Shown here piece by piece: positions 8,018 through 15,691 of a stretch of DNA of 64,000 nt (the first letter of the stretch is position 1; the number at the start of each line of letters is the position of its first letter). The DNA is from Nocardioidaceae bacterium (GTDB lineage: Bacteria > Actinomycetota > Actinomycetes > Propionibacteriales > Nocardioidaceae), in the NCBI GenBank assembly GCA_030655315.1, contig JAURVT010000052.1:40813-104812 (forward strand), in the 5' to 3' direction. The notes under the pieces were generated by a model. It had not been told where the DNA came from. It saw nothing but the letters and a program-made list of their open reading frames with translations, and did not search any database. Both the position numbers and the translations under genes were made by a program.

Positions 8018-8683
8018 ATGACCTCGATCGCGATCATCGGGGCGGGAGCCGGTCTCGGCGCCGCCGTCGCACGGAAGTTCGGCTCGGAGGGCTACTCCGT
8101 CGGACTCATCTCGCGCAACCAGGCCCGGGTCGACGCCCTGGCCGCCACGCTCGTCGCCGACGGCGTGCAGGCCGCCGGGTTCGCCGCGGACGTCCGTGAC
8201 CCGGCGTCCATCTCGGCCGCCCTCGAGCAGGTGACCGAGACCCTCGGTCCCATCGAGGTGCTGCAGTACAGCCCGCTGCCGCAGAAGGACTTCATGCGTC
8301 CGGTCCTCGAGACCACGCCCGCCGACCTCGTCGGACCGGTCGAGTTCTCGATCTACGGCCCGGTCGCCGCGGTGCACCAGGTGGTGCCGGGCATGCGCTT
8401 CCTCGGCGAGAACAAGGGCACCATCCTGTTCGTCAACGGCGGCTCGGCCGTCAAGCCCGGCCGCGACGTGACCGGAACGTCCGTCGCCTTCGCCGGACAG
8501 GCCGCCTACGCCGAGCTGCTGAACGAGGTGCTCGGCGAGGAGGGCATCCAGGTCTCGCAGCTGATCATCGGCGGCGCCATCGTCGAGGGTGACGAGGACA
8601 AGGACCCGGCCGTCCTGGCCGACCACCTGTGGGACCTCCACACCAAGCGCGACCGCTTCCGTCTCCAGATCAGTGAGGACTGA
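8018..8683 (+). CDS. Atypical SDR-fold protein lacking the YxxxK catalytic motif
   Basis: A 221-residue Rossmann-fold protein. The nucleotide-binding motif IGAGAGLGAAVARKFG is intact at residues 5-20. However, the region that should hold Tyr-x-x-x-Lys reads SVAFAGQAAYAELLNEV, with no Tyr/Lys pair at the right spacing. It may bind NAD(P) without classical SDR chemistry, use other residues, or act with the complete SDR that starts 3 nt downstream. ATG 8018 matches the start of the beta-1 strand; no Shine-Dalgarno sequence is visible. Confidence 0.75.
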   Translation: MTSIAIIGAGAGLGAAVARKFGSEGYSVGLISRNQARVDALAATLVADGVQAAGFAADVRDPASISAALEQVTETLGPIEVLQYSPLPQKDFMRPVLETTPADLVGPVEFSIYGPVAAVHQVVPGMRFLGENKGTILFVNGGSAVKPGRDVTGTSVAFAGQAAYAELLNEVLGEEGIQVSQLIIGGAIVEGDEDKDPAVLADHLWDLHTKRDRFRLQISED

Positions 8684-8686
8684 GAC

Positions 8687-9529
8687 ATGACCGAGCAGAG
8701 CACCGGCAAGACCTGGTTCATCACCGGCACCTCCAAGGGGTTCGGCCGCGAGTGGGCCATCGCGGCCCTCGAGCGCGGCGACCGCGTCGCCGGCACCGCG
8801 CGCGACACCAGCACGATGGACGACCTCGTCGAGAAGTTCGGCGACCGCGTCCTCGCCATCGAGCTCGACGTGACCGACCGGGCCGCCGACTTCGCCGCCG
8901 TCAAGCAGGCGCACGACCACTTCGGCGCGCTCGACGTCGTCGTCAACAACGCCGGGTACGGGCACTTCGGCATGGTCGAGGAGCTCACCGAGGACGAGGC
9001 CCGCGGCCAGATCGAGACCAACGTCTTCGGGGCCCTGTGGATCACGCAGGCCGCGCTCCCGTACCTGCGCGAGCAGGGCAGCGGCCACGTCATCCAGGTG
9101 TCGTCCATCGGGGGCATCTCGGCGTTCCCGTCCGTCGGCATCTACCACGCGTCCAAGTGGGCTCTCGAGGGCTTCAGCCAGTCGCTGGCCCAGGAGGTCG
9201 CCGGCTTCGGCATCAAGGTGACGCTGGTCGAGCCCGGTGGCTTCTCCACCGACTGGAGCGGCCCGTCCGCCAGCCGGTCTGACGAGATCGAGGCCTACGC
9301 GGACGTCCGCGAGGCCGCGGCCAACCGTCCCAGCGCCAGCGGCACCCCCGGTGACCCGGTCGCCACCCGCACGGCGATCCTCAAGGTCGTCGACGCCGAC
9401 GAGCCGCCCCTGCGCGTGTTCTTCGGCGACAAGCCCCTCGGCATCGCCGAGGCCGACTACGAGTCGCGGCTGAAGACGTGGCGCGAGTGGCAGCCCGTCG
9501 CCCTCGAGGCGCACGGCGGCCAGGGCTGA
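8687..9529 (+). CDS. Short-chain dehydrogenase/reductase
   Basis: A 280-residue SDR. It has TGTSKGFG (residues 14-21), NNAGYG near 88, Ser in QVSSIGG and YHASK near 154. The extended C-terminus (about 190-280), with a FFGDKPLGIAEADYESRL-type tail, resembles SDRs annotated as oxidoreductases of unknown substrate. It follows the atypical SDR by 3 nt with AGTGAGGA as ribosome binding site, so the two form a bicistronic unit. Confidence 0.85.
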   Translation: MTEQSTGKTWFITGTSKGFGREWAIAALERGDRVAGTARDTSTMDDLVEKFGDRVLAIELDVTDRAADFAAVKQAHDHFGALDVVVNNAGYGHFGMVEELTEDEARGQIETNVFGALWITQAALPYLREQGSGHVIQVSSIGGISAFPSVGIYHASKWALEGFSQSLAQEVAGFGIKVTLVEPGGFSTDWSGPSASRSDEIEAYADVREAAANRPSASGTPGDPVATRTAILKVVDADEPPLRVFFGDKPLGIAEADYESRLKTWREWQPVALEAHGGQG

Positions 9530-9545
9530 CCCACCCGACCCCGGT

Positions 9546-9611
9546 GCAGCGCCCACCCGCGCTGCCCGGTCCGCACGAGGCCGTCCCGTCCACCCGACGG
9601 GGCGGCCTCGT
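9546..9611 (+). terminator. Tandem hairpins after the SDR pair
   Basis: A 7-bp stem (9546-9552 with 9559-9565) is followed by a 16-bp stem with one G-T pair (9575-9590 with 9596-9611) and a 5-nt loop. Both lie between two plus-strand genes and probably terminate the upstream pair. Confidence 0.65.
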
Positions 9612-9644
9612 CCTGCGTCCCGCGACGTGTCGGTGGCATGGGGG

Positions 9645-9650
9645 CAGGAT
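9645..9650 (+). promoter_or_regulatory. -10-like hexamer CAGGAT before the coiled-coil gene
   Basis: CAGGAT ends 6 nt before the GTG at 9657, repeating the leaderless spacing seen at other genes here. Confidence 0.3.
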
Positions 9651-9656
9651 GGGCGC

Positions 9657-10550
9657 GTGAGCAGGGACCTGGTGACGATCGCGCGCGACCTCTACGCCGG
9701 GCGGCCGCAGGACTTCACCGTGTGGCGCGACGAGCTCGCCCAGCAGGCCAGGTCCGAGGGTGGGCGCGCGCTCGCCGCCGCGGTGAAGAAGCTGAGGAAG
9801 CCGTCGGCGGCGGCGTGGGTGGTCAACGCGCTGTCGGCCACCGACCGCTTCGACGACCTCGACGACCTCCGCGAGCAGCTGCTCTCGGCCCAGGCCGCGG
9901 TGGACGGCGTCGCGATGCGGCAGCTCGGGCGAGACGCCCGCGTGCTCGCCCGGCAGATCGCCGAGAGCGGGAGCGTGCTGGCCGACGAGGCGGGCGTCGT
10001 CCTGAGCGCCGCCGCGCTCGCCGAGGTGCAGGAGACGCTGCGCGCCGTCACGGTCGACGCCGGTGTAGCCGCGGCCGTCCGCACGGGATTCATGGTCCGG
10101 TCGGTGACGTCCACCGGCCTGGAGGCCGTCGACGTCTCGGCCGCGGTCGCGGTGGCTTCCGCGCTGCCCGACGTCGAGGAGCCGGCCGAGCCCGAGGACG
10201 ACCAGCCGTCGGCGACGGTCAGCGACCTGTCCGCGGCGCGCACCCGTCGGGAGGAGCGCGAGGCGAAGCGGGCCGAGGAGGAGCAGAAGCGGGCCGAGGC
10301 GCAGCGGGCCCGCGAGCTGAGGGCGGCGCAGAAGCAGCTCGACGCCGTGACTGCCGCCGCGAAGCAGGCCGAGCAGGCGTGCACGGCCTCGACGACCCGG
10401 CTGGAGAAGGCCGGGCGCGCACTCGCCGAGGCCCAGCAGGTGCTCGACGAGGCGCAAGCGGCCGAGGAGGAGTCCCGCGCCGCCGCCGACGAGGCCCGTC
10501 TGGCCGTCGACGCCGCCCGGGCCGACGTCGACCGCCTCACCGACCCCTGA
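9657..10550 (+). CDS. Uncharacterised coiled-coil protein
   Basis: A 297-residue protein of unknown function. Residues 1-75 form an apparently globular segment (VTIARDLYAGRPQDFTVWRD, AAWVVNAL). A mid-region of about 120 residues follows. From about 195 to the end it is a highly charged Ala/Glu/Arg coiled coil. No enzyme motif, signal peptide or membrane segment is visible. I recognise the N-terminal layout as recurring in actinobacterial hypothetical proteins but know no function. It stands alone between a terminator and a long palindrome, and converges with metX. Confidence 0.7.
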   Translation: MSRDLVTIARDLYAGRPQDFTVWRDELAQQARSEGGRALAAAVKKLRKPSAAAWVVNALSATDRFDDLDDLREQLLSAQAAVDGVAMRQLGRDARVLARQIAESGSVLADEAGVVLSAAALAEVQETLRAVTVDAGVAAAVRTGFMVRSVTSTGLEAVDVSAAVAVASALPDVEEPAEPEDDQPSATVSDLSAARTRREEREAKRAEEEQKRAEAQRARELRAAQKQLDAVTAAAKQAEQACTASTTRLEKAGRALAEAQQVLDEAQAAEEESRAAADEARLAVDAARADVDRLTDP

Positions 10551-10633
10551 CCCTCCCGTCCGCGATCTGAAGCGTTGTGGTGCTGGAGCAGACCCGATGA
10601 GCACCACAGGGCTTCAGATCGCGGACGGGAGGG
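10551..10633. terminator. 83-bp palindrome between convergent genes
   Basis: The outer arms are perfect over 23 nt (10551-10573 with 10611-10633). After a 2-nt mismatch an inner 9-bp stem follows (10576-10584 with 10600-10608) around a 15-nt loop. It starts directly after one stop codon and ends 19 nt before the metX stop. It is probably a bidirectional terminator, without a U tract. Confidence 0.7.
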
Positions 10634-10652
10634 ACGCGGGGCGGGAGGGCGG

Positions 10653-11792
10653 TCAGGTGTCGAGGAGGCGGCGGGCGAGGGGGTCGACGGCGTCCAGCTC
10701 GACCAGGAAGCCGTCGTGGCCGTGCAGGGACTCGACCACGTCGAGGTAGTCGCAGGTGGGGACGGCGTCGGCGATCTGCTCCTGCTGGGCCAGGGGGTAG
10801 AGACGGTCGGAGTCGATGCCGGCCACCACCGTCCGGGCCGTGATGCGGGCGAGCGCCGCGTCGACGCCGCCGCGCCCGCGTCCGACGTCGTGCGTGTCCA
10901 TCGCCCGGGTCAGCGTGACGTAGCTGTTGGCGTCGAAGCGGTGCACCAGCTTGTCGCCGTGGTGGGCGAGGTACGACTCGACGGCCCACCGGCCGTCGTC
11001 CTGGGCCTCGCGCCCGAACCGCTCCTCCAGCTCGTCGGCGCTGCGGTAGCTGAGGTGCGCGACGCGTCGCGCGAGGGCGAGCCCGCGGTGGGGTCCCTCG
11101 CCGTCCGCCGCGTCGTAGTAGTCGCCGCCGGCGAAGGCGTGGTCGGCACGGATGGCCTCGACCTGCGTGGTCGACAGGCCGATCTGGTCCGCGGACGCGG
11201 TCGCCGACGAGGCGAGGAGGAACAGGGCGGCGACGCGCTCGGGCCAGGTGATCGCCCACTCCAGCGCGCGCATCCCCCCGGCCGACCCGCCGGTCACCGC
11301 GGCCCAGCGCGTGATGCCGAGACGGTCGGCGAGCCGGGCCTCGGCGGCCACCTGGTCGCGCACGGTCAGGGCCGGGAACCGGGCGCCCCAGGGCCGACCG
11401 TCGGGGCCGGGCGACGACGGCCCGGTCGACCCCTGGCAGCCGCCCAGGATGTTGGGGGCGACGACGAAGTACCGGTCGGTGTCGACCGCGCGTCCCGGGC
11501 CGACCAAGCCGGCCCACCAGCCGGGGGAGGGATGGCCGGGCCCAGCGTCGCCGCTGACGTGACTGTCGCCGGTGAGGGCGTGCAGCACCAGCACCGCGTT
11601 GGACGCGTCGCGGTCGAGCTCGCCCCAGGTCTCGTAGGCGAGGCGGACGTCCGGCAGCACCGTGCCCGACTCCAGCGCGACGTCGCCGAGCGTCTCGAAC
11701 CGGCGTCCCCCGACGGGGTCGCCCTCCCGCCACGCACCGGTGGCGGGAGGGGCGGCCGTGCGGTCAGGACTTCGCAGCACGGAACCCCGCAT
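10653..11792 (-). CDS. metX: Homoserine O-acetyltransferase
   Basis: A 379-residue alpha/beta-hydrolase of the MetX family. It acylates homoserine using acetyl-CoA, the first committed step to methionine. The nucleophile is Ser170 in TGGSAGG, with Asp329 in SDRLYP and His359 in HGHDGF completing the triad; HALTGDSHV near 71 forms the oxyanion region. It lies downstream of metY on the same strand and its ATG overlaps the metY end by 29 nt, indicating coupled translation. A start further in is possible because the first 20 residues are not conserved in character. Confidence 0.92.
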   Translation of the reverse strand: MRGSVLRSPDRTAAPPATGAWREGDPVGGRRFETLGDVALESGTVLPDVRLAYETWGELDRDASNAVLVLHALTGDSHVSGDAGPGHPSPGWWAGLVGPGRAVDTDRYFVVAPNILGGCQGSTGPSSPGPDGRPWGARFPALTVRDQVAAEARLADRLGITRWAAVTGGSAGGMRALEWAITWPERVAALFLLASSATASADQIGLSTTQVEAIRADHAFAGGDYYDAADGEGPHRGLALARRVAHLSYRSADELEERFGREAQDDGRWAVESYLAHHGDKLVHRFDANSYVTLTRAMDTHDVGRGRGGVDAALARITARTVVAGIDSDRLYPLAQQEQIADAVPTCDYLDVVESLHGHDGFLVELDAVDPLARRLLDT

Positions 11793-13056
11793 CGAGGTCG
11801 GCCAGGATGTCGTCGATGCCCTCGAGGCCCACCGCGAGCCGCACGAGCCCCGGCGTGACGCCGGTGACGAGCTGCTCGGACTCGCTGAGCTGCGAGTGCG
11901 TCGTGCTGGCGGGGTGGATGGCCAGCGAGCGCACGTCGCCGATGTTGGCGACGTGGCTGTGCAGCTCGAGCGAGTCGATGAACGCCCGACCGGCGGTGAT
12001 GCCGCCGGGCAGCTCGAACGCGAGCACCGCGCCAGGTCCGCGCGGCGTGTACTTCTGGGCGGCCGCGTACCAGGGGCTCGACGGCAGACCGGCGTAGGTG
12101 ACGCTGACGACGTCGTCGCGCGCCTCGAGCCACTCCGCCACGGCCTGGGTGTTCTGCACGTGGCGCTCGATGCGCAGGCTCAGCGTCTCCAGGCCCTGGG
12201 CGAGCAGGAAGGCGTTGAACGGCGAGACCGACGCACCGAGGTTGCGCAGCCCCTGGACGCGCGCCTTGGTGATGTAGGCCGCCTCGCCGAGCGCCTCGGC
12301 GTACTTGAGCCCGTGGTAGCTCTCGTCGGGCTCGGTGAAGCCGGGGTACTTGTCGCCGTGGGCGCCGTAGTCGAACGTGCCGCCGTCGACGATGACGCCG
12401 GCGATCGCGGTGCCGTGACCGCCGATGTACTTGGTCGCCGAGTGCACGACGGTGTCGGCGCCGTGCGCGAGCGGGTTGAGCAGGTACGGGGTCGCGATCG
12501 TGTTGTCGACGATGAGCGGGACGTCCACCTCGTGGGCGACGGCCGCGACGGTCTCGAGATCGAGCACGTCGCCCTTGGGGTTGCCGATGGTCTCGCCGAA
12601 GAACGCCTTGGTGTTCGGCTGCGCGGCGGCGCGCCACTGCTCGGCGTCGTCGGGGTCGGCCACGAACGTCACCTGGATGCCCAGCTTGGGGAAGCTGTGG
12701 CGCAGCAGGCTGTCGGTGCCGCCGTACAGGCTCGACGAGGCGACGACGTGGTCGCCCGCCTCGGCGATGTTGAGCAGCGCGAGCGTGGTCGCGGCCTGGC
12801 CCGAGCCCACGAGGAGCGCGGCGATGCCGCCCTCGAGCGCGGCGATCCGCTGCTCGACGGCGTCCTGGGTGGGGTTCATGATCCGCGTGTAGATGTTGCC
12901 GGGCTCGACCAGGCCGAACAGGTCGGCGGCGTGCTGGGTGTCGCGGAACGCGTACGAGGTCGTCTGGTAGATCGGCAGCGCGCGGGCGCCGGTGGTGGGG
13001 TCGGGCGTCTGGCCCGCGTGGATCTGCTTGGTCTCGAAGGACCACGAGTCGTTCAT
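11764..13056 (-). CDS. metY: O-acetylhomoserine sulfhydrylase, PLP-dependent
   Basis: A 430-residue Cys/Met-metabolism PLP enzyme that makes homocysteine from O-acetylhomoserine and sulfide. The PLP lysine is Lys209 in HSATKYIGGHG; other family marks are YTRIMNPT (56-63), SSSLYGGT and the C-terminal TTHSQLS loop. Immediate pairing with metX supports the direct-sulfhydrylation route. ATG 13056 was chosen over an upstream in-frame start because the conserved N-terminus begins there and CGGGAG precedes it. Confidence 0.92.
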   Translation of the reverse strand: MNDSWSFETKQIHAGQTPDPTTGARALPIYQTTSYAFRDTQHAADLFGLVEPGNIYTRIMNPTQDAVEQRIAALEGGIAALLVGSGQAATTLALLNIAEAGDHVVASSSLYGGTDSLLRHSFPKLGIQVTFVADPDDAEQWRAAAQPNTKAFFGETIGNPKGDVLDLETVAAVAHEVDVPLIVDNTIATPYLLNPLAHGADTVVHSATKYIGGHGTAIAGVIVDGGTFDYGAHGDKYPGFTEPDESYHGLKYAEALGEAAYITKARVQGLRNLGASVSPFNAFLLAQGLETLSLRIERHVQNTQAVAEWLEARDDVVSVTYAGLPSSPWYAAAQKYTPRGPGAVLAFELPGGITAGRAFIDSLELHSHVANIGDVRSLAIHPASTTHSQLSESEQLVTGVTPGLVRLAVGLEGIDDILADLDAGFRAAKS

Positions 13057-13081
13057 GGGCGGCGCTCCCGGAAGGTCATGT

Positions 13082-13103
13082 CGATGGACGAGATCGACCA
13101 TCG
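13082..13103. promoter_or_regulatory. CGATGG-N10-CCATCG inverted repeat upstream of metY
   Basis: Six-base arms lie 26-47 nt upstream of the metY start. It is a possible operator for sulfur-dependent control. I see no SAM riboswitch in this leader. Confidence 0.3.
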
Positions 13104-13137
13104 CACGCCGTTCGAGGAGTGGACGACCGTCTCGTCA

Positions 13138-13162
13138 GGTGGACCGCCCGGCGGTCTCCACC
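13138..13162 (-). terminator. Hairpin after the membrane GGDEF gene
   Basis: GGTGGA plus CCGC (13138-13147) pairs with GCGG and TCCACC (13151-13162) across a 2-nt bulge, just past the GGDEF stop codon. Confidence 0.5.
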
Positions 13163-13166
13163 CGGG

Positions 13167-14126
13167 TCAGGCGACGTCGTCGAGGTCGGAGCGGCGGGCG
13201 CGCTTGTCGGCGTAGAGGGCCCGGTCGGTCCGGCCGAGCCAGGTGGCGAGGTTCTCGCGCTCCCAGGTGGTGGCGCCGTGCGACCACCGGGTGTCGCCCG
13301 AGGCGACCGCCATCCGTCGCAGGACGGCGGACGCGGCGTCGAGGTCGGTACGACGCAGCAGGAACACGAACTCGTCCCCGCCGAGCCGCCCGCCGAGGTG
13401 CCCGGGGCCGAGCGTCGCGCGCCAGCGGGCGGCGACCTCGGCCAGCAGCCGGTCGCCCTCGGCATGCCCGCGGGTGTCGTTGACGGCCTTGAAGCCGTCG
13501 AGGTCCACCACGACGAGCACGAGGCTCTCGCCCGAGCGGCGGGCCGCGGTCATCGCGTCGGCGGTCCGGCGCAGGAAGGCCGACCGCACGAGCATCCCGG
13601 TGAGCTGGTCGTGGTCGGCGTCGCGTCGGGCGTCGTGGACCATGTGGTGCAGCACGAGCGCGAGCACCGCGACGTTCGCCACCACCACGAGGTATCCGGT
13701 GGGGCGGAAGGCGAAGTCGCTGGTCAGCATCGCCGCCGCGAGCAGGACGGCCATCGTGGCGAGCAGCCCGACCAGCTGCCGCCTGGTCCAGAACCAGGCG
13801 GCGAAGACCGCGAGCCACGTGAGGATCGTGGCGTTCAGGACCTGGCCGCTCTCGGTGAGCGCGCCCCGGACGATCAGGCAGACCATCGCGACCGCGAGGT
13901 AGGTGCCGACGACGACCACGCGGGACGGGACGCGCGACCCGCCGAGGATGCCGAGGGCGCCGCCGACGAGGCCCAGCAGCCCGAGGACCGGGGCCACCGC
14001 GAGCGGGCGGTCGGCGTAGGGGAACAGGATCGTGAGCAGGCACAGCAGCCCCGCCACGAGGTAGCCGGTGCCGAGCGCGCGCGCCGCGGTCCAGCGCTTC
14101 GCCGGGAGCCCGAGCCCAGTCAGCAT
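13167..14126 (-). CDS. Membrane-bound GGDEF protein (probable diguanylate cyclase)
   Basis: A 319-residue protein with an N-terminal membrane module of about six helices (residues 18-165). A GGDEF domain follows: HDQLTGMLVRSAF (172-184), DLDGFKAVND (208-217) and an intact GGDEF at 249-253. It should condense two GTP into cyclic di-GMP at the membrane. No RxxD inhibitory site is seen just before GGDEF. ATG 14126 has AGGGAGA upstream; the frame remains open further 5' but that reads through the divergent promoter. Confidence 0.87.
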   Translation of the reverse strand: MLTGLGLPAKRWTAARALGTGYLVAGLLCLLTILFPYADRPLAVAPVLGLLGLVGGALGILGGSRVPSRVVVVGTYLAVAMVCLIVRGALTESGQVLNATILTWLAVFAAWFWTRRQLVGLLATMAVLLAAAMLTSDFAFRPTGYLVVVANVAVLALVLHHMVHDARRDADHDQLTGMLVRSAFLRRTADAMTAARRSGESLVLVVVDLDGFKAVNDTRGHAEGDRLLAEVAARWRATLGPGHLGGRLGGDEFVFLLRRTDLDAASAVLRRMAVASGDTRWSHGATTWERENLATWLGRTDRALYADKRARRSDLDDVA

Positions 14127-14233
14127 GCCGTCGTCTCCCTGGTCGCGTGCGTGTCCTCCCCATCCTGACGTAGATCGGACGTTCGAGTGGCCACTTCGGG
14201 GTAGATGGGGTAGGGAATCGCCGGCGTCCGGAC

Positions 14234-14276
14234 ACATACATGCAGGCTTGACTGTTTGTTGGGCCGCGACGAGGAT
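14234..14276 (+). promoter_or_regulatory. TetR-gene promoter with inverted repeat
   Basis: TTGACT (14248-14253) and GAGGAT (14271-14276) are separated by 17 nt, and GAGGAT ends 6 nt before the ATG at 14283. ACATACA (14234-14240) and TGTTTGT (14253-14259) form an inverted repeat with one mismatch that brackets the -35. This is a likely autoregulatory TetR operator. A separate palindrome, AGTGGCCACT, lies at 14186-14195. Confidence 0.55.
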
Positions 14277-14282
14277 GCCGGC

Positions 14283-14897
14283 ATGACGGCGGCCACCCGG
14301 GAGCGCACCCCGCAGGGGGAGCGGACGGCCCGCACCCGGGCGCGGCTGATGGACGCGACGATCGCGTGCCTGGTCGAGCGGGGCTGGGCGGGCACCTCGA
14401 CGACCGTCGTCTCGCAGCGGGCCGGGGTGTCCCGGGGGGCGCAGCTGCACCACTTCCCGGCCAAGCAGGACCTCGTGCTGGCCTCGGTCGAGCACCTTGC
14501 CGAGCGGCTGCGGGTCGACCTCGACGCGGCCGTCGCCGACCTGCCGACGGGCGGCCGTCGCACCCGCGCCGTCCTCGACGTGCTCGCCGAGCACCTGTGC
14601 GGGCCGGTGTTCGCCGCCGCGCTCGAGCTGTGGGTGGCCGCCCGCACCGATACCGCGCTGCACGACGCCGTCGCGGGCTTCGAGCAGCGCCTCGGGCGCG
14701 AGACCCACGCGCACGCCGTCCGGCTGCTCGGCGTCGACGAGTCGGTGGGCGAGAACCGCCAGCTCGTCCAGTCGACCCTCGACCTGCTGCGCGGCCTCGC
14801 GCTCGCGCAGACCCTCGCCGACGACTCCCGTCGCCGCGCCACCCTGCTCGACACCTGGGCCGGGGTCCTCGACGACCGCCTGCAGGAGCCCTCGTGA
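14283..14897 (+). CDS. TetR-family transcriptional regulator of the acyl-CoA carboxylase operon
   Basis: A 204-residue TetR regulator. The HTH occupies about residues 18-65, with LMDATIACLVERGWAGTST and RAGVSRGAQLHHFPAKQDL; the rest is the ligand-binding domain. It is the first gene of a run of eight genes joined by 4-nt or 1-nt overlaps. It probably represses the operon and responds to one of its acyl-CoA intermediates, as other TetR regulators of acyl-CoA catabolism do. The ligand is unknown. Confidence 0.85.
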   Translation: MTAATRERTPQGERTARTRARLMDATIACLVERGWAGTSTTVVSQRAGVSRGAQLHHFPAKQDLVLASVEHLAERLRVDLDAAVADLPTGGRRTRAVLDVLAEHLCGPVFAAALELWVAARTDTALHDAVAGFEQRLGRETHAHAVRLLGVDESVGENRQLVQSTLDLLRGLALAQTLADDSRRRATLLDTWAGVLDDRLQEPS

Positions 14898-15691
14898 ACG
14901 CCGTGCTCGACTCCGTCCTGACCGACCTCGCGGCCGAGGGCGACTCGCTGCGCTCGCTCGTGCGCGACCTGCCCGACGACGCGTGGCGCACGCCCACGCC
15001 GTCGCCCGGCTGGACCGTCGCCCACCAGGTCGCGCACCTGCACTGGACCGACGACGTCTCGGTGGTGGCGATCAGCGACGTCGACGGGTTCGCCTCGCTG
15101 CTGGAGCGCGCGGCCGGCGACCCGGCGGGCGTGGTCGACGCCGCGGCCGAGCGCCTCGTCGCGATGCCGCCGGCCGACCTGCTCGGTCGGTGGGACGGCA
15201 CCCGCGCCCTCCTCGTCGACGCGCTGCGCGGGGTCCCGCCGGGCACCAGGATCGCCTGGTTCGGACCGCCGATGTCGGCGGCGTCGATGGCGACGGCCCG
15301 GCTGATGGAGACCTGGGCGCACGGCCACGACGTCGCCGAGGCGCTGGGGCACAAGGTCGAGCCGCACGACCGCGCCCGCCACGTGGCCCACCTCGGCGTC
15401 CGAACCCGCGGGTTCGCCTACTCCGTGCACGGCCTGGAGCCGCCGACGGCCGAGGTGCGCGTCGAGCTCGTCGCACCGTCGGGCGAGGTCTGGGCCTGGG
15501 GGCCGCCGGACGCCGAGCAGCGCGTCACCGGCTCGGGGTGGGACTTCGCGCTGCTCGCCACCCGGCGCCGCCACCGCGACGACGTCGACGTGCACGCCGA
15601 CGGCGCCGACGCCGGCGAGTGGCTGGACGTCGTGCAGGCGTTCGCGGGCCTGCCCGGCCCCGACCCGAGCCGCCGGGACGGCTCGGCATGA
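14894..15691 (+). CDS. DinB/MDMPI-fold metal-binding protein, TIGR03084-type
   Basis: A 265-residue protein of the mycothiol-dependent maleylpyruvate isomerase-like fold. It has DDAWRTPTPSPGWTVAHQVAHLHWTD (given here by its parts: PSPGWTVAHQ and HLHWTD) with metal-ligand histidines at 44, 48 and 50, and a third ligand region in ETWAHGHD near 140. Such proteins may use mycothiol in thiol-transfer reactions or act as mycothiol-dependent isomerases. It overlaps the TetR stop codon (GTGA) and the next start (ATGA). The reaction is not known. Confidence 0.8.
   Translation: MNAVLDSVLTDLAAEGDSLRSLVRDLPDDAWRTPTPSPGWTVAHQVAHLHWTDDVSVVAISDVDGFASLLERAAGDPAGVVDAAAERLVAMPPADLLGRWDGTRALLVDALRGVPPGTRIAWFGPPMSAASMATARLMETWAHGHDVAEALGHKVEPHDRARHVAHLGVRTRGFAYSVHGLEPPTAEVRVELVAPSGEVWAWGPPDAEQRVTGSGWDFALLATRRRHRDDVDVHADGADAGEWLDVVQAFAGLPGPDPSRRDGSA

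Noticed and set aside
13057..13166. SAM riboswitch upstream of metY
   Set aside because: I looked for the conserved core of SAM-II and SAM-IV types and saw none; only a short inverted repeat and the GGDEF terminator are evident. A covariance-model search would settle it.
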